Origin: JBBECE01 sp040881985
Lineage (GTDB): Bacteria > Pseudomonadota > Alphaproteobacteria > Rhizobiales > Devosiaceae
NCBI GenBank assembly: GCA_040881985.1
Contig: JBBECE010000015.1
Span: forward strand, 1-29,992
Length of the DNA stretch: 29,992 nt
Direction: 5' to 3'
The notes beneath the pieces were generated by a model that searched no databases, was not told the origin of the DNA, and saw only the letters and a program-made list of their open reading frames with translations. Position numbers and translations under genes: made by a program. Positions 8,686 to 16,412 of this stretch are shown here, one piece after another. How positions within the stretch are numbered: position 1 is the stretch's first letter; the number at the start of each line of letters is the position of its first letter.

Positions 8686-9696
8686 TCAAGCGCCAAGCGG
8701 CCGGCCCGAGACATCGAAACGGTGCAGCAACTTGTCGCTGACCGGGGAGAAACCGATCCTGTCGCCCGGATGGAAGGTCGAATTGCCGGACTGACGGACG
8801 CAAATCGGGTCCTGCGAGCCGATGTCGACATAGACGTAGGAATCGGCGCCGAGATTTTCCGAATGGATGACTTCGCCCTTCCAGGTTGCGCCGTTGCGGT
8901 CGACTTTCAGATGCTCGGCACGCACCCCAAGGGTATGGGCGCGGTACGGTTCGGCAAATTGTTTCGACAGGAAATTCATTTGCGGCGAGCCGATAAAGCC
9001 GGCGACAAACAACGACTGCGGACGTTCGTAAAGTTCGATCGGCGTGCCCACCTGCTCGACGATACCATCGCGCAACACGCAAATCCGGTCGGCGAGCGTC
9101 ATCGCCTCGACCTGGTCATGGGTGACGTAAATCATGGTGGTGTTGTGCATCGACTCGTGCAGCCGGGCGATTTCGATGCGGGTGGCGACGCGCAACGCCG
9201 CGTCGAGATTGGAAAGCGGCTCATCGAAGAGGAACACTTTCGGGTCGCGGACGATGGCGCGGCCGATGGCGACGCGCTGGCGCTGTCCTCCGGAGAGTTG
9301 CTTCGGGAGCCGGTCGAGGAGCGGGGTGATCTGGAGCATCTCGGCCGATTTCAGCACGCGCTTCCTGATTTCGTCCTTGTCGCTGCCGCCGAGCTTCATG
9401 CCAAAGGCCATGTTGTCGTAGACCTTCATGTGCGGATAAAGCGCGTAGGACTGGAAGACCATGGCGATGCCACGCTTCGAGGGCGAGAGCGCATTGACGA
9501 GTTCGCCGTCGAAGAGCAGCCGGCCGGAGGTGATATCCTCGAGCCCGGCGATAAGACGCAAGAGCGTCGATTTCCCGCAGCCGGAAGGGCCGACAAAGAC
9601 CATGAACTCGCCAGTCTTGACCTCGAGGCTGACCCCTTTGATGACCTCGACGGCGCCGAACGATTTGCGGATATCCTGAAGTTCGATCTCAGCCAT
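8686..9696 (-). CDS. thuK: Sugar ABC transporter ATP-binding protein (MalK/UgpC/ThuK type)
   Basis: 336 residues from ATG 9696, six bases after the stop of the upstream permease gene. All nucleotide-binding motifs are intact: Walker A GPSGCGKST, Q-loop FQSYALYPH, signature LSGGQRQRVAIGRA, Walker B VFLFDEPLSNLDAALR, H-loop YVTHDQVEA. The C-terminal part (from about residue 235) is the regulatory OB-fold of the CUT1 subfamily, with FIGSPQMNFL and LGVRAEHL. It powers import through the two permeases encoded just upstream in the operon. Automatic annotation would probably call it UgpC; the context points to an oligosaccharide importer of ThuEFGK type. It is convergent with the LacI gene, with a 26-base gap. 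Confidence 0.92.
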   Translation of the reverse strand: MAEIELQDIRKSFGAVEVIKGVSLEVKTGEFMVFVGPSGCGKSTLLRLIAGLEDITSGRLLFDGELVNALSPSKRGIAMVFQSYALYPHMKVYDNMAFGMKLGGSDKDEIRKRVLKSAEMLQITPLLDRLPKQLSGGQRQRVAIGRAIVRDPKVFLFDEPLSNLDAALRVATRIEIARLHESMHNTTMIYVTHDQVEAMTLADRICVLRDGIVEQVGTPIELYERPQSLFVAGFIGSPQMNFLSKQFAEPYRAHTLGVRAEHLKVDRNGATWKGEVIHSENLGADSYVYVDIGSQDPICVRQSGNSTFHPGDRIGFSPVSDKLLHRFDVSGRPLGA

Positions 9697-9702
9697 TGAT
9701 TT

Positions 9703-10530
9703 TCAGCCTTTCACCCCGCCGGCGGTGAGCCCGGAAATGATCTTGCGCTGGAAGATCAACACCAGAACGACCAGCGGCACGGTGACGATCACCGAGGCGG
9801 CCATGATGTTGCCCCACGGAATTTCCTGCTCGCTCGCCCCGGAGAGGAGTGCGATGGCAACGGGGGTGGTGCGCGTCGTCTCAGAGGAGGTGAAGGTCAG
9901 CGCGAACAGGAATTCATTCCAGGCGGCGATAAAGGCGAGGAGCCCGGTCGTTACCAGCGCCGGCCACATCATCGGCATGAACACCTGGGTGATGATGACC
10001 CAGGGGTTGGCGCCGTCGACGATCGCCGCTTCCTCGATCTCGATCGGCAGCTCGCGCATGAAGGTGGTAAGTACCCAGACGGTAAAGGGTAGCGTGAAGA
10101 TCGTGTAGCTGAGGATCAGCGCCCAAGGAGTGTTGAAGATCCCGAGGAAACGCACCAGCTCGAAGACGCCGGCGAGCACCGCGATCTGCGGGAACATCGA
10201 GACCGCCAGAATGGTCATCAGGATGAGGCCGCGGCCGCGGAACTGCACGCGGCTTAGCGCGTAGGACCCGGTGACCGCAAGGGACAACGCGAAGACGACG
10301 GTCAGCGTCGCGACGAAAATCGAGTTCCAGATGGAAATCGGGAAGTTTCTCCCGGTCAGCACGGAGAAATAGTTGCTGAGATCGAGCCGTTCCGGCCAGT
10401 AGGTGATACGGAAAAGCGCCGTGCCGGATTTGAAGCTGGTGATCACCGCGTAATAGAAGGGGAAAACCGCGATGACGACGATCACCGCGACGAGCGCATA
10501 GAAGGAAGTCCATTTCAGGTACTTCATCAT
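9703..10530 (-). CDS. thuG: Sugar ABC transporter permease (ThuG/MalG type)
   Basis: 275 residues. The start is ATG 10530 (MMKYLKWTSF), with AAGGG five bases upstream and an ATGA overlap with the stop of the preceding permease gene, which indicates translational coupling. Six membrane segments are visible, the first VAVIVVIAVFPFYYAVITSF. The EAA loop that contacts the ATPase reads EEAAIVDGANPWVIITQVFMPMMWPALVTTG. Length and layout are those of the shorter MalG-like CUT1 permease. With the partner permease it forms the inner-membrane channel. The extension to 10569 lies inside the preceding gene and is not needed. Confidence 0.92.
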   Translation of the reverse strand: MMKYLKWTSFYALVAVIVVIAVFPFYYAVITSFKSGTALFRITYWPERLDLSNYFSVLTGRNFPISIWNSIFVATLTVVFALSLAVTGSYALSRVQFRGRGLILMTILAVSMFPQIAVLAGVFELVRFLGIFNTPWALILSYTIFTLPFTVWVLTTFMRELPIEIEEAAIVDGANPWVIITQVFMPMMWPALVTTGLLAFIAAWNEFLFALTFTSSETTRTTPVAIALLSGASEQEIPWGNIMAASVIVTVPLVVLVLIFQRKIISGLTAGGVKG

Positions 10531-11513
10531 CGTGACCCTTCCCCGCTCAGATTCACCCGCCCGAGCCAAATGTAGAAGATCACAAAGATCGCAATCAGCA
10601 TGAACAACAACGTCGATTGCGCCGAGCCGTAGCCGAACTTGTTGAAGTCGATGAGGTTTTCGCGCGCGATCACCGACATGGTCTTGGTGGCAGAGGAGTT
10701 GGGGGTGAGCAAATAGACGAGGTCGAAGATGCGGAGCGCATCGAGGGTGCGGAAGATCACCGCCACCATCACCGCAGGCCGCACCAGCGGCAGCGTGATC
10801 TGGAAGAAGGTTTTCACCGGGTGCACGCCGTCAATCTTGGCGGCTTCGTAAATGTCGCGCGGGATCATTTGCAGCCCGGCAAGGATGAGCAGCGCCATGA
10901 AAGGGGTGGTCTTCCAAACATCGACGATGAGGATGGCGGTCATCGCCGTGTCGGCGCTCGCCGCCCAGGCGATCTTTTCCGAGATCAGCCCGAGCTTGAG
11001 CAGGATGTCGTTGAGGATGCCGTACTGGTCATTGAGCATCCAGCCCCACATGCGCGCCGAGACGATGGTCGGGATCGCCCAGGGAATGAGGATGGCCGCG
11101 CGAACGATGCCGCGGCCCTTGAATTCGGCGTTGAGCACGAGCGCGACCACCATGCCGAGAATTGTCTCAAGTGAGACCGAAATGACCGCGAAATAAACGG
11201 TGTTGCGGACGGCGCCCCACCAGTTCGGGTCGGCGAGAATACCGCGCCAGCGGATGTCGCCGGAGGACAGCACGCGCCAGCTCAAGTAATTTTCAAAGCC
11301 GATCCACTCGCCGCCGTAAAGGTTGTTGAGCGTGGTGTCGGTGAAGCCGAAATAGATCGTGCGCAGCAGCGGCCAGGCCGCGACGACAGCAAGCGCAATC
11401 AGCATCGGCACCAGGAACCACATGGCGGCGCGGACGCGCTGCGCCTTGAGTTCGGACGCCTCGCGCGGGGCCGAGACGACCAGAGTGCCTATTGCTTCCG
11501 TTGCCATCCCCAT
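10527..11513 (-). CDS. thuF: Sugar ABC transporter permease (ThuF/MalF type)
   Basis: 328 residues from ATG 11513, with a second ATG two codons later (11507) that is better spaced from the GGGGGAA ribosome site. The N-terminal 30 residues are cytoplasmic, then membrane helices begin (AAMWFLVPMLIALAVVAAWPLL). The EAA loop reads YEAAKIDGVHPVKTFFQITLPLVRPAVM. Its length fits MalF-like CUT1 permeases without MalF's large periplasmic loop. It is the second gene of the importer operon, 133 bases after the binding-protein gene; that gap holds a strong hairpin, which may lower expression of this gene relative to the binding protein. Confidence 0.92.
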   Translation of the reverse strand: MGMATEAIGTLVVSAPREASELKAQRVRAAMWFLVPMLIALAVVAAWPLLRTIYFGFTDTTLNNLYGGEWIGFENYLSWRVLSSGDIRWRGILADPNWWGAVRNTVYFAVISVSLETILGMVVALVLNAEFKGRGIVRAAILIPWAIPTIVSARMWGWMLNDQYGILNDILLKLGLISEKIAWAASADTAMTAILIVDVWKTTPFMALLILAGLQMIPRDIYEAAKIDGVHPVKTFFQITLPLVRPAVMVAVIFRTLDALRIFDLVYLLTPNSSATKTMSVIARENLIDFNKFGYGSAQSTLLFMLIAIFVIFYIWLGRVNLSGEGSR

Positions 11514-11584
11514 TTCCCCCGGCGCCGGAACGTATCAGAGGCCCAAGGCGTGTCGAAAACAGCGTGTCGCGCTTCGGCCGGCAT

Positions 11585-11611
11585 CCCCTGGACGATGTGC
11601 TCGTCCAGGGG
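11585..11611 (-). other. Perfect 11-bp hairpin between binding-protein and permease genes
   Basis: CCCCTGGACGA, loop TGTGC, TCGTCCAGGGG: 11 perfect base pairs with a 5-base loop, 35 bases after the binding-protein stop. No T-run follows in the direction of transcription, so it is not a classic intrinsic terminator. Hairpins placed here in sugar importer operons, as between malE and malF, protect the upstream mRNA from 3' decay and raise the binding protein above the membrane subunits; that role is inferred here. Confidence 0.65.
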
Positions 11612-11646
11612 CAGAAATTGGAAGGGATCGGGTCAGCAGAGCGGGA

Positions 11647-12912
11647 TTACTCCCACTCGCCGCCTTTCACCTCTTCGAGATCGGCGGCGAGAATTTCAAG
11701 ATTCTCGGCCGCCGAGCCATTGCCGCTCAGCGTATCGTGCACCGCGCTCCAGAACAGCGAGGAGACCTCGTTGTAGGACGTCTTGGTCGGCGCCGACGGA
11801 CGCGGCACGGCCTGCAGGAACACATCCTTCCAGCGCGGAATGATGGGGACCGCACGGGCGATATCCGCATCGTCATAGAGCGAGACGATCGTCGGCAGAT
11901 TGGAGGCGATCAGCGACCTGGTTTTCTGCGCTTCCGGGCCAGCGAGATACAGCGCCAGCGAGATCGCAGCTTCCTGGTTCCGGGAATATTTCGACACGGC
12001 AACGTTCCAGCCGCCGAGCGTGGCGGCGGAAGTGTCGTGGCCACCGCCGGTCGGCAGGGTAGTCACGTCGAACAGTCCCTTGACGGCGGAGTCATCGCCA
12101 TTTCCGAGACCATAGGCATAAGGCCAGTTACGCATGAACACCGCATTGCCCGTCTGCCAGACGCCGCGGGACTCTTCTTCCTGATAGGCGAGGACGCCTT
12201 CCGGCGAGATCGAGCCCGGCCAGGTCGAGGCGAGTTCGAGCGCGGCGATGGCCTGCGGGTTGTTGATGGAGATAGTGCCGTCCGGTTCGACGATCTGCCC
12301 GCCGCCGAAGGATTTGACCCATTCGAGCGCATCGCAGGTGAGTCCTTCATAGGCGTTTCCCTGCCAGACGAATCCCCAGATATCGGAATTGCCGGCAGCG
12401 CGTTCGGCATCCTGGATCATCTGGGCGGTCGCAGTGAGCTCTTCCCAGGTCGTCGGCACACTGGCGCCGTATTTATCGAGCAGGTCCTTGCGATAATAGA
12501 GAGCCGGCGCGTCGGTGAACACCGGCAGTGCGACGAGCCTGCCATTCACAGTCTGCGACTCGATGATTGAGGGGAAGTGCTGCGGAATGAGATCGGCCGC
12601 CGCTTCGGTCAGGTCGAGGAAGTGCTCGGCAAGCTGCGGCGCCCAGATGACGTCGGTCTGGAACACGTCGACGTCAGACGTGCCGGCCGCCAGCCACAAC
12701 CGGTACTGGCCGAACTGGTCGGTTGTCGAGGCAGGCATCGGCACGAGGGTGACGGTGTTGCCGGTGGCCTGTTCCCAAGGGGCCACGATAGTCTTGAAGT
12801 CTTCGACGGCGTTGCCGACCGCACCCGAGACATAGGTGAGCTCGACCGCCATCGCGGGACCCGCCAGCATCGCCGCGCCCGTAAGCCCGGCAATAAGCAG
12901 TTTGTTCTTCAT
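11647..12912 (-). CDS. thuE: Periplasmic sugar-binding protein of the importer (ThuE-like, trehalose/maltose class)
   Basis: 421 residues from ATG 12912, preceded by GGGAGGAA. The signal peptide MKNKLLIAGLTGAAMLAGPAMA is followed by VELTYVSGAVGNAVEDFKTIV. Motifs of CUT1 binding proteins follow: STTDQFGQYRLWLAAGTSDVDVFQTDVIWAP, FTDAPALYYRKDLLDKYG, GFVWQGNAYEGLTCDALEW, FMRNWPYAYGL and LGGWNVAVSKYS. The text is close to what I recall of rhizobial ThuE, which binds trehalose, maltose and sucrose. It should deliver the sugar to the permeases encoded downstream. Transcription probably starts in the gap at 12913-13160, which carries two good LacI-type operators and one weak one. The true substrate could instead be a beta-glucoside, since a GH1 gene lies directly upstream. 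Confidence 0.9.
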   Translation of the reverse strand: MKNKLLIAGLTGAAMLAGPAMAVELTYVSGAVGNAVEDFKTIVAPWEQATGNTVTLVPMPASTTDQFGQYRLWLAAGTSDVDVFQTDVIWAPQLAEHFLDLTEAAADLIPQHFPSIIESQTVNGRLVALPVFTDAPALYYRKDLLDKYGASVPTTWEELTATAQMIQDAERAAGNSDIWGFVWQGNAYEGLTCDALEWVKSFGGGQIVEPDGTISINNPQAIAALELASTWPGSISPEGVLAYQEEESRGVWQTGNAVFMRNWPYAYGLGNGDDSAVKGLFDVTTLPTGGGHDTSAATLGGWNVAVSKYSRNQEAAISLALYLAGPEAQKTRSLIASNLPTIVSLYDDADIARAVPIIPRWKDVFLQAVPRPSAPTKTSYNEVSSLFWSAVHDTLSGNGSAAENLEILAADLEEVKGGEWE

Positions 12913-12980
12913 GATTTCCTCCCATTAGGACACAAAGGTCTTTCGGGAGGCGGGTGGCGCAGGGCGGCGCCCCAGGCGCC

Positions 12981-12994
12981 TCGAAGCGGTTTGG
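12981..12994. promoter_or_regulatory. Weak LacI-type operator
   Basis: TCGAAGCGGTTTGG matches CCAAAACGNTTTGG at ten of thirteen defined positions, keeping the central CG and the TTTGG half. Centre is 25 bases from the next site. Could be an auxiliary site or chance. Confidence 0.35.
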
Positions 12995-13005
12995 ATAGAG
13001 CCTCC

Positions 13006-13019
13006 CTAAAACGATTTGG
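13006..13019. promoter_or_regulatory. LacI-type operator upstream of thuE
   Basis: CTAAAACGATTTGG contains AAAACGATTT, a full match to AAANCGNTTT, and shares eight or nine of ten core bases with the aglA-side and the other importer-side site. It lies about 95 bases before the binding-protein start. Confidence 0.65.
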
Positions 13020-13048
13020 GACGAGCGCGTCATGTTTGCCCGGTTTTC

Positions 13049-13062
13049 CCAAAACGCTTTGG
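13049..13062. promoter_or_regulatory. LacI-type operator upstream of thuE, second copy
   Basis: CCAAAACGCTTTGG has CCAAA/TTTGG arms and the AAANCGNTTT core. Its centre is 43 bases from the previous site, close to four helical turns, so the two could be bridged by a LacI tetramer or bound on the same DNA face. Confidence 0.7.
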
Positions 13063-13096
13063 TAAAAAACTGTCAGAGGCGGCGCACCCTGTCAAG

Positions 13097-13117
13097 CCGC
13101 CTCTTCCGGCGGTTTTT
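13097..13117 (+). terminator. Weak intrinsic-terminator-like hairpin with T5, plus-strand orientation
   Basis: CCGCC, loop TCTTCC, GGCGG, then TTTTT (13113-13117). On the plus strand this is terminator-shaped, but no plus-strand gene ends here; it could stop antisense readthrough toward the beta-glucosidase. The stem is only five pairs. Confidence 0.3.
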
Positions 13118-13119
13118 CC

Positions 13120-13142
13120 CGGCTCGCGGCCGGGCCGAGCCG
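13120..13142 (-). terminator. Hairpin just downstream of the beta-glucosidase gene
   Basis: CGGCTCG and CGAGCCG pair over seven bases around a nine-base GC-rich loop, 18 bases after the beta-glucosidase stop on the minus strand. No T-run follows, so termination would be imperfect or it may only stabilise the 3' end. Confidence 0.35.
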
Positions 13143-13160
13143 AAGGCCGCGAAAATGGGT

Positions 13161-14477
13161 CTAGCGGGTGTTGTGCAGCATGCCCTGATAAGCGCGCCAG
13201 GACTGCCGAGGCTTCCTTTCGAGGGTCTTGTAGTCGATCTCGATCAGCCCAAAGCGCTTCGACTTGCCCCTGGCCCATTCGAAATTGTCCATCAGTGTCC
13301 AGGTGAAATAGCCGCGCAGGTCGACGCCTTGCCGGACCGCTTCGAGCTGGGCGGCGAAATGGGCGTCGAGATAGGCGACCCGCCTTTGGTCGTCGATGCC
13401 TTCGACCTCGGCCATGCCGTTCTCGGTGATGTAGATCGGCAGTTTGGTGTAGTCGCGCGAAACCCGCACCAACAAGTCGGTCATGCCCTTGGGGTAAATC
13501 TCCCAGCCCATTTCGGTTTTTTCGAGCGGACCCTCGATCGCCTTGACCGGAAAGGCTGGCGTCGCCGGATCGTAGGCCAGCAGCGAGCGGGAATAATAAT
13601 TGACCCCCAACCAATCGAGCGGCGCGGCGACGGTCTTCATGTCGTCCTCGAAGCCCTTGGGGAGGTAGCCGGCGAGCAGGCTGGTCAAATCGTCCGGATA
13701 GCGCCCCTTGAAGACGCCATCGAGATACCAGCGATTGAAAATCCCGTCGAACAGATGGGTGGCGAGCTTGTCGGGTTCGCTCGGGGTGGCCGGTTCACAC
13801 TTCTGCAGATTGAGGACGATGCCGAGCTTTTTTGCGCCCTCGGCGCGCAGCGCCTTGACCGCCGAACCGTGGGCGAAGAGGACATGATGCATGGCCCGGG
13901 CGGTGGCGCGAAGATCGCGGTAGCCGGGCGCGTGTTCGCCGAGAAAATGGCTCAAAAAGGCAACGCACCAGGGCTCGTTGACGGTCGAGATGGCGTGGAG
14001 GCGGTCGCCGTATTGACGCTGCACCAGGGCCGCGTAGTCGGCGAGCCATAGGGCGATGTCGCGGTTCATCCAGCCGCCCCTGTCCTGGAGCGCCGAGGGC
14101 AGGTCCCAGTGATAAAGGGTGGCGAACGGCTTGATGCCGCGTTCGAGCATGCCGTCGATCAGCCGGTCGTAGAAATCGATCCCGGGCTGATTGACCGCGC
14201 CGGTCCCCTCGGGGATCAGCCGCGGCCAGGCGATCGAAAAGCGGTAGGCATCGAACCCCGCGTCGCGGAGCAGGTCGAGGTCCTCCGGCCAGCGGTGATA
14301 GTGATCGACGGCGATCGCGCCGGTGTCGTTGCCGGCGATGTTGCCGGGGGTCGAGGCAAAGGTGTCCCAGATCGAGGGGCCGCGCCCGTCGGTCCAGCCG
14401 CCTTCGATCTGATGGGAGGCGGTGGCCGCCCCGAATACAAAGCCTTCGGGGAAGTCGCTGCGCTTATGAGTGAACAT
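13161..14477 (-). CDS. Beta-glucosidase, glycoside hydrolase family 1
   Basis: 438 residues, the usual GH1 length, no signal peptide, so cytoplasmic. FPEGFVFGAATASHQIEGGWTDGRGPSIWDTFA is the family's N-terminal signature. The catalytic acid/base Glu is in STVNEPW and the nucleophile Glu in YITENGMA; the +1/-1 site region EWARGKSKRFGLIEIDY is also present. It cleaves terminal beta-linked glucose, for example from cellobiose or plant beta-glucosides, by the retaining mechanism. It is the first gene before the ABC importer in the same direction, 248 bases upstream of it, and 38 bases after the Mrp gene. It may be transcribed with Mrp or from its own promoter. No LacI-type operator was found directly in front of it. 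The ribosome site before ATG 14477 is weak. Confidence 0.92.
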   Translation of the reverse strand: MFTHKRSDFPEGFVFGAATASHQIEGGWTDGRGPSIWDTFASTPGNIAGNDTGAIAVDHYHRWPEDLDLLRDAGFDAYRFSIAWPRLIPEGTGAVNQPGIDFYDRLIDGMLERGIKPFATLYHWDLPSALQDRGGWMNRDIALWLADYAALVQRQYGDRLHAISTVNEPWCVAFLSHFLGEHAPGYRDLRATARAMHHVLFAHGSAVKALRAEGAKKLGIVLNLQKCEPATPSEPDKLATHLFDGIFNRWYLDGVFKGRYPDDLTSLLAGYLPKGFEDDMKTVAAPLDWLGVNYYSRSLLAYDPATPAFPVKAIEGPLEKTEMGWEIYPKGMTDLLVRVSRDYTKLPIYITENGMAEVEGIDDQRRVAYLDAHFAAQLEAVRQGVDLRGYFTWTLMDNFEWARGKSKRFGLIEIDYKTLERKPRQSWRAYQGMLHNTR

Positions 14478-14515
14478 GGGTTGGTTCTCTTATTGTTGGC
14501 CTTGCGGCGGCGGGT

Positions 14516-15604
14516 TCAGCCAGCGAGCGCCGGATGGGCGAGAACCGCGCGGGCGATGGCGCGATAGGCGCCGGCGCGGGGGCCCAGGGGCTCGGAGGCG
14601 ACGACGGGGGTGCCGGCGTCCGAGGTCTCGCGGATGACCATGTCGAGCGGAATTCCCCCCAGATACGGCACCCCGAGTGTCTTCGCCTCGGTCTCGGCAC
14701 CGCCATGACCGAAAATGTCGTAGCGTTTGCCGGTGTCCGGAGCGATGAAATAGCTCATATTCTCGACGATTCCCAGCACCGGAATGTCAAGGCGGCGGAA
14801 CATGTCGACCGCCTTTCGAGCATCGATCAGGGCGAGATCCTGGGGGGTGGAGACGATCACCGCGCCGGCGAGCGGCACCTGCTGGCAGATCGAGATGTGA
14901 ACGTCGCCGGTCCCGGGGGGCAGATCGACGACGAGGATGTCGAGCTCTCCCCATTCGGTCTCGCGCAGCAGCTGGCGGAGCGCGGCGGTCGCCATCGGGC
15001 CGCGCCAGACAACGGCCTGGCCGGGCTCGACCATCGAGCCGATCGACATGACTTTCAGCCCGAAAGCCTCGTGCGGCTTGAAGGTGCCGTCGGCGCGCAC
15101 CGCCGGTTTGCCCTCGATACCGAGGAGCCGGGGAAGCGAAGGCCCGTAAATGTCGGCGTCGAGAATGCCGATCTTGAGACCGGTCTCGGCAAGGGCCAGC
15201 GCCAGATTGACGGCGGTCGTCGATTTGCCGACCCCGCCCTTGCCCGAGGCAACCGTCAGGATGCGCTTGAGGCCGGGAACGTCCTGACGTGGCGGGGGCG
15301 GCGCGCGCCCGGCCTGTGCGGCGCGAGAGGTGCGTTTCGCGGCCGCCGGAGCAGGCGCGTCGGCGGTCAGGGAGATCAGCGGCTTGCGGCCGGACGCGGC
15401 CTTGGCGACCACGCCGGCGGCGGCCTCGCGGACAGGGGCGAAGGCTTTCTCCATGCCGGGGGCGACAGAAATCGCGAACGCCACGGCGTTGGCGGTGACG
15501 ATGATCTCGCTCAGCCCCGAATAGTCGGCGAGCGTGCCTCCGCCCGGCACTTCGATGCCGGCGAGTGCCGCGCGCACCGCATCTGCGACTTCCCTGTCCG
15601 CCAA
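14516..15604 (-). CDS. Mrp/ApbC-family P-loop ATPase, Fe-S cluster carrier
   Basis: 362 residues. Start is TTG 15604 (MADREVADAVRAALAGIEVPGGGTLADYSGLSEI), four bases after the aldolase stop, with only a weak ribosome site, so translation is probably coupled. An N-terminal MIP18/FeS-assembly-type domain (about 1-85) and an Ala/Pro linker lead to the ATPase domain with deviant Walker A ILTVASGKGGVGKSTTAVNLALAL and ILVVDLPPGTGDVHIS. Family members carry and transfer Fe-S clusters. The usual CxxC that holds the bridging cluster is missing: ENMSYFIAPDTGKRYDIFGHGG has IAPDTG where many have CPxCG. I recall the same Cys-less form in other Rhizobiales, so cluster binding, if any, must use other ligands. 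Confidence 0.9.
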   Translation of the reverse strand: MADREVADAVRAALAGIEVPGGGTLADYSGLSEIIVTANAVAFAISVAPGMEKAFAPVREAAAGVVAKAASGRKPLISLTADAPAPAAAKRTSRAAQAGRAPPPPRQDVPGLKRILTVASGKGGVGKSTTAVNLALALAETGLKIGILDADIYGPSLPRLLGIEGKPAVRADGTFKPHEAFGLKVMSIGSMVEPGQAVVWRGPMATAALRQLLRETEWGELDILVVDLPPGTGDVHISICQQVPLAGAVIVSTPQDLALIDARKAVDMFRRLDIPVLGIVENMSYFIAPDTGKRYDIFGHGGAETEAKTLGVPYLGGIPLDMVIRETSDAGTPVVASEPLGPRAGAYRAIARAVLAHPALAG

Positions 15605-15608
15605 GTTG

Positions 15609-16262
15609 TCAGAGGATCGACTGGCCGGTCGACTTCCAGTCCTTGACGAAGGAAGCCAGGCCCTTCTCGGTCAGCGGGTGGTCGTAGAGCTTCTTGAACA
15701 CCGAGGCTGGAATGGTCGCGACGTCGGCGCCGGCCAACGCCGCCTGCGAGACATGGTTGACGCCACGGATCGAGGCGGCAAGGATTTCCGTCGTGAAAGC
15801 AAAATTGTCGTAGATCTGGCGAATCTCGGCGATCAGGTCCATGCCCGGCAGGTTGATGTCGTCGAGCCGGCCGATGAAGGGCGAGATGAAAGTGGCGCCC
15901 GACTTGGCGGCGAGCATCGCCTGGTTGGCCGAAAAGCACAGCGTCACATTGACCATGGTGCCGTTGGCCCTGAGGTGCCGGCAGGCCTTCAAACCGTCCC
16001 AAGTGAGCGGGACCTTGACGCAGACGTTTTCGGCGAGCCTGGCGAGAATCTCGCCTTCCTTGATCATGGTCTTGAGATCGGTTGAGGCGACCTCGGCCGA
16101 GACCGGTCCCTTGACGATCGAGCAAATCTCTTTGATCGCGTCCTTGAAGTCGCGGCCCGACTTGGCGACGAGCGAGGGATTGGTGGTCACCCCGTCGAGC
16201 ATGCCGGTCTCGTTGAGCTCGCGGATTTCGTCGATTTCAGTGGTGTCTACAAAGAGTTTCAT
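15609..16262 (-). CDS. fsa: Fructose-6-phosphate aldolase / TalC-type transaldolase
   Basis: 217 residues from ATG 16262, fixed by GGGAGGAG three bases upstream; the open frame runs on to 17492 only because the opposite strand codes for the amidohydrolase. MKLFVDTTEIDEIRELNETGMLDGVTTNPSLVAKSG is the family opening. The Schiff-base lysine is in VCVKVPLTWDG, followed by NVTLCFSANQAMLAAKSGATFISPFIGRLDD. Small 210-230 residue members either cleave fructose-6-phosphate to dihydroxyacetone and glyceraldehyde-3-phosphate or act as transaldolase in the pentose phosphate pathway; which one is not decided here. It is cytoplasmic, probably a decamer by family precedent. It leads the minus-strand run aldolase-Mrp-beta-glucosidase. 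Confidence 0.9.
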   Translation of the reverse strand: MKLFVDTTEIDEIRELNETGMLDGVTTNPSLVAKSGRDFKDAIKEICSIVKGPVSAEVASTDLKTMIKEGEILARLAENVCVKVPLTWDGLKACRHLRANGTMVNVTLCFSANQAMLAAKSGATFISPFIGRLDDINLPGMDLIAEIRQIYDNFAFTTEILAASIRGVNHVSQAALAGADVATIPASVFKKLYDHPLTEKGLASFVKDWKSTGQSIL

Positions 16263-16265
16263 AAG

Positions 16266-16273
16266 CTCCTCCC
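16266..16273 (-). promoter_or_regulatory. Ribosome binding site deciding the aldolase start
   Basis: GGGAGGAG on the minus strand, three bases before ATG 16262. It rules out the much longer frame that continues upstream. Confidence 0.8.
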
Positions 16274-16412
16274 GAAGGTACGGGAATGGTTTCGTGGCGC
16301 TGTTCTCCCACGCGACGCCGACCGCGGCAAGCCGCCGCATCGGGGCGGCGGGTGCGGCTTGACGTTCACTGCTCTCCGGGCGAGAGGATGGGGTTTGCCG
16401 CCCGAGGTTCCC

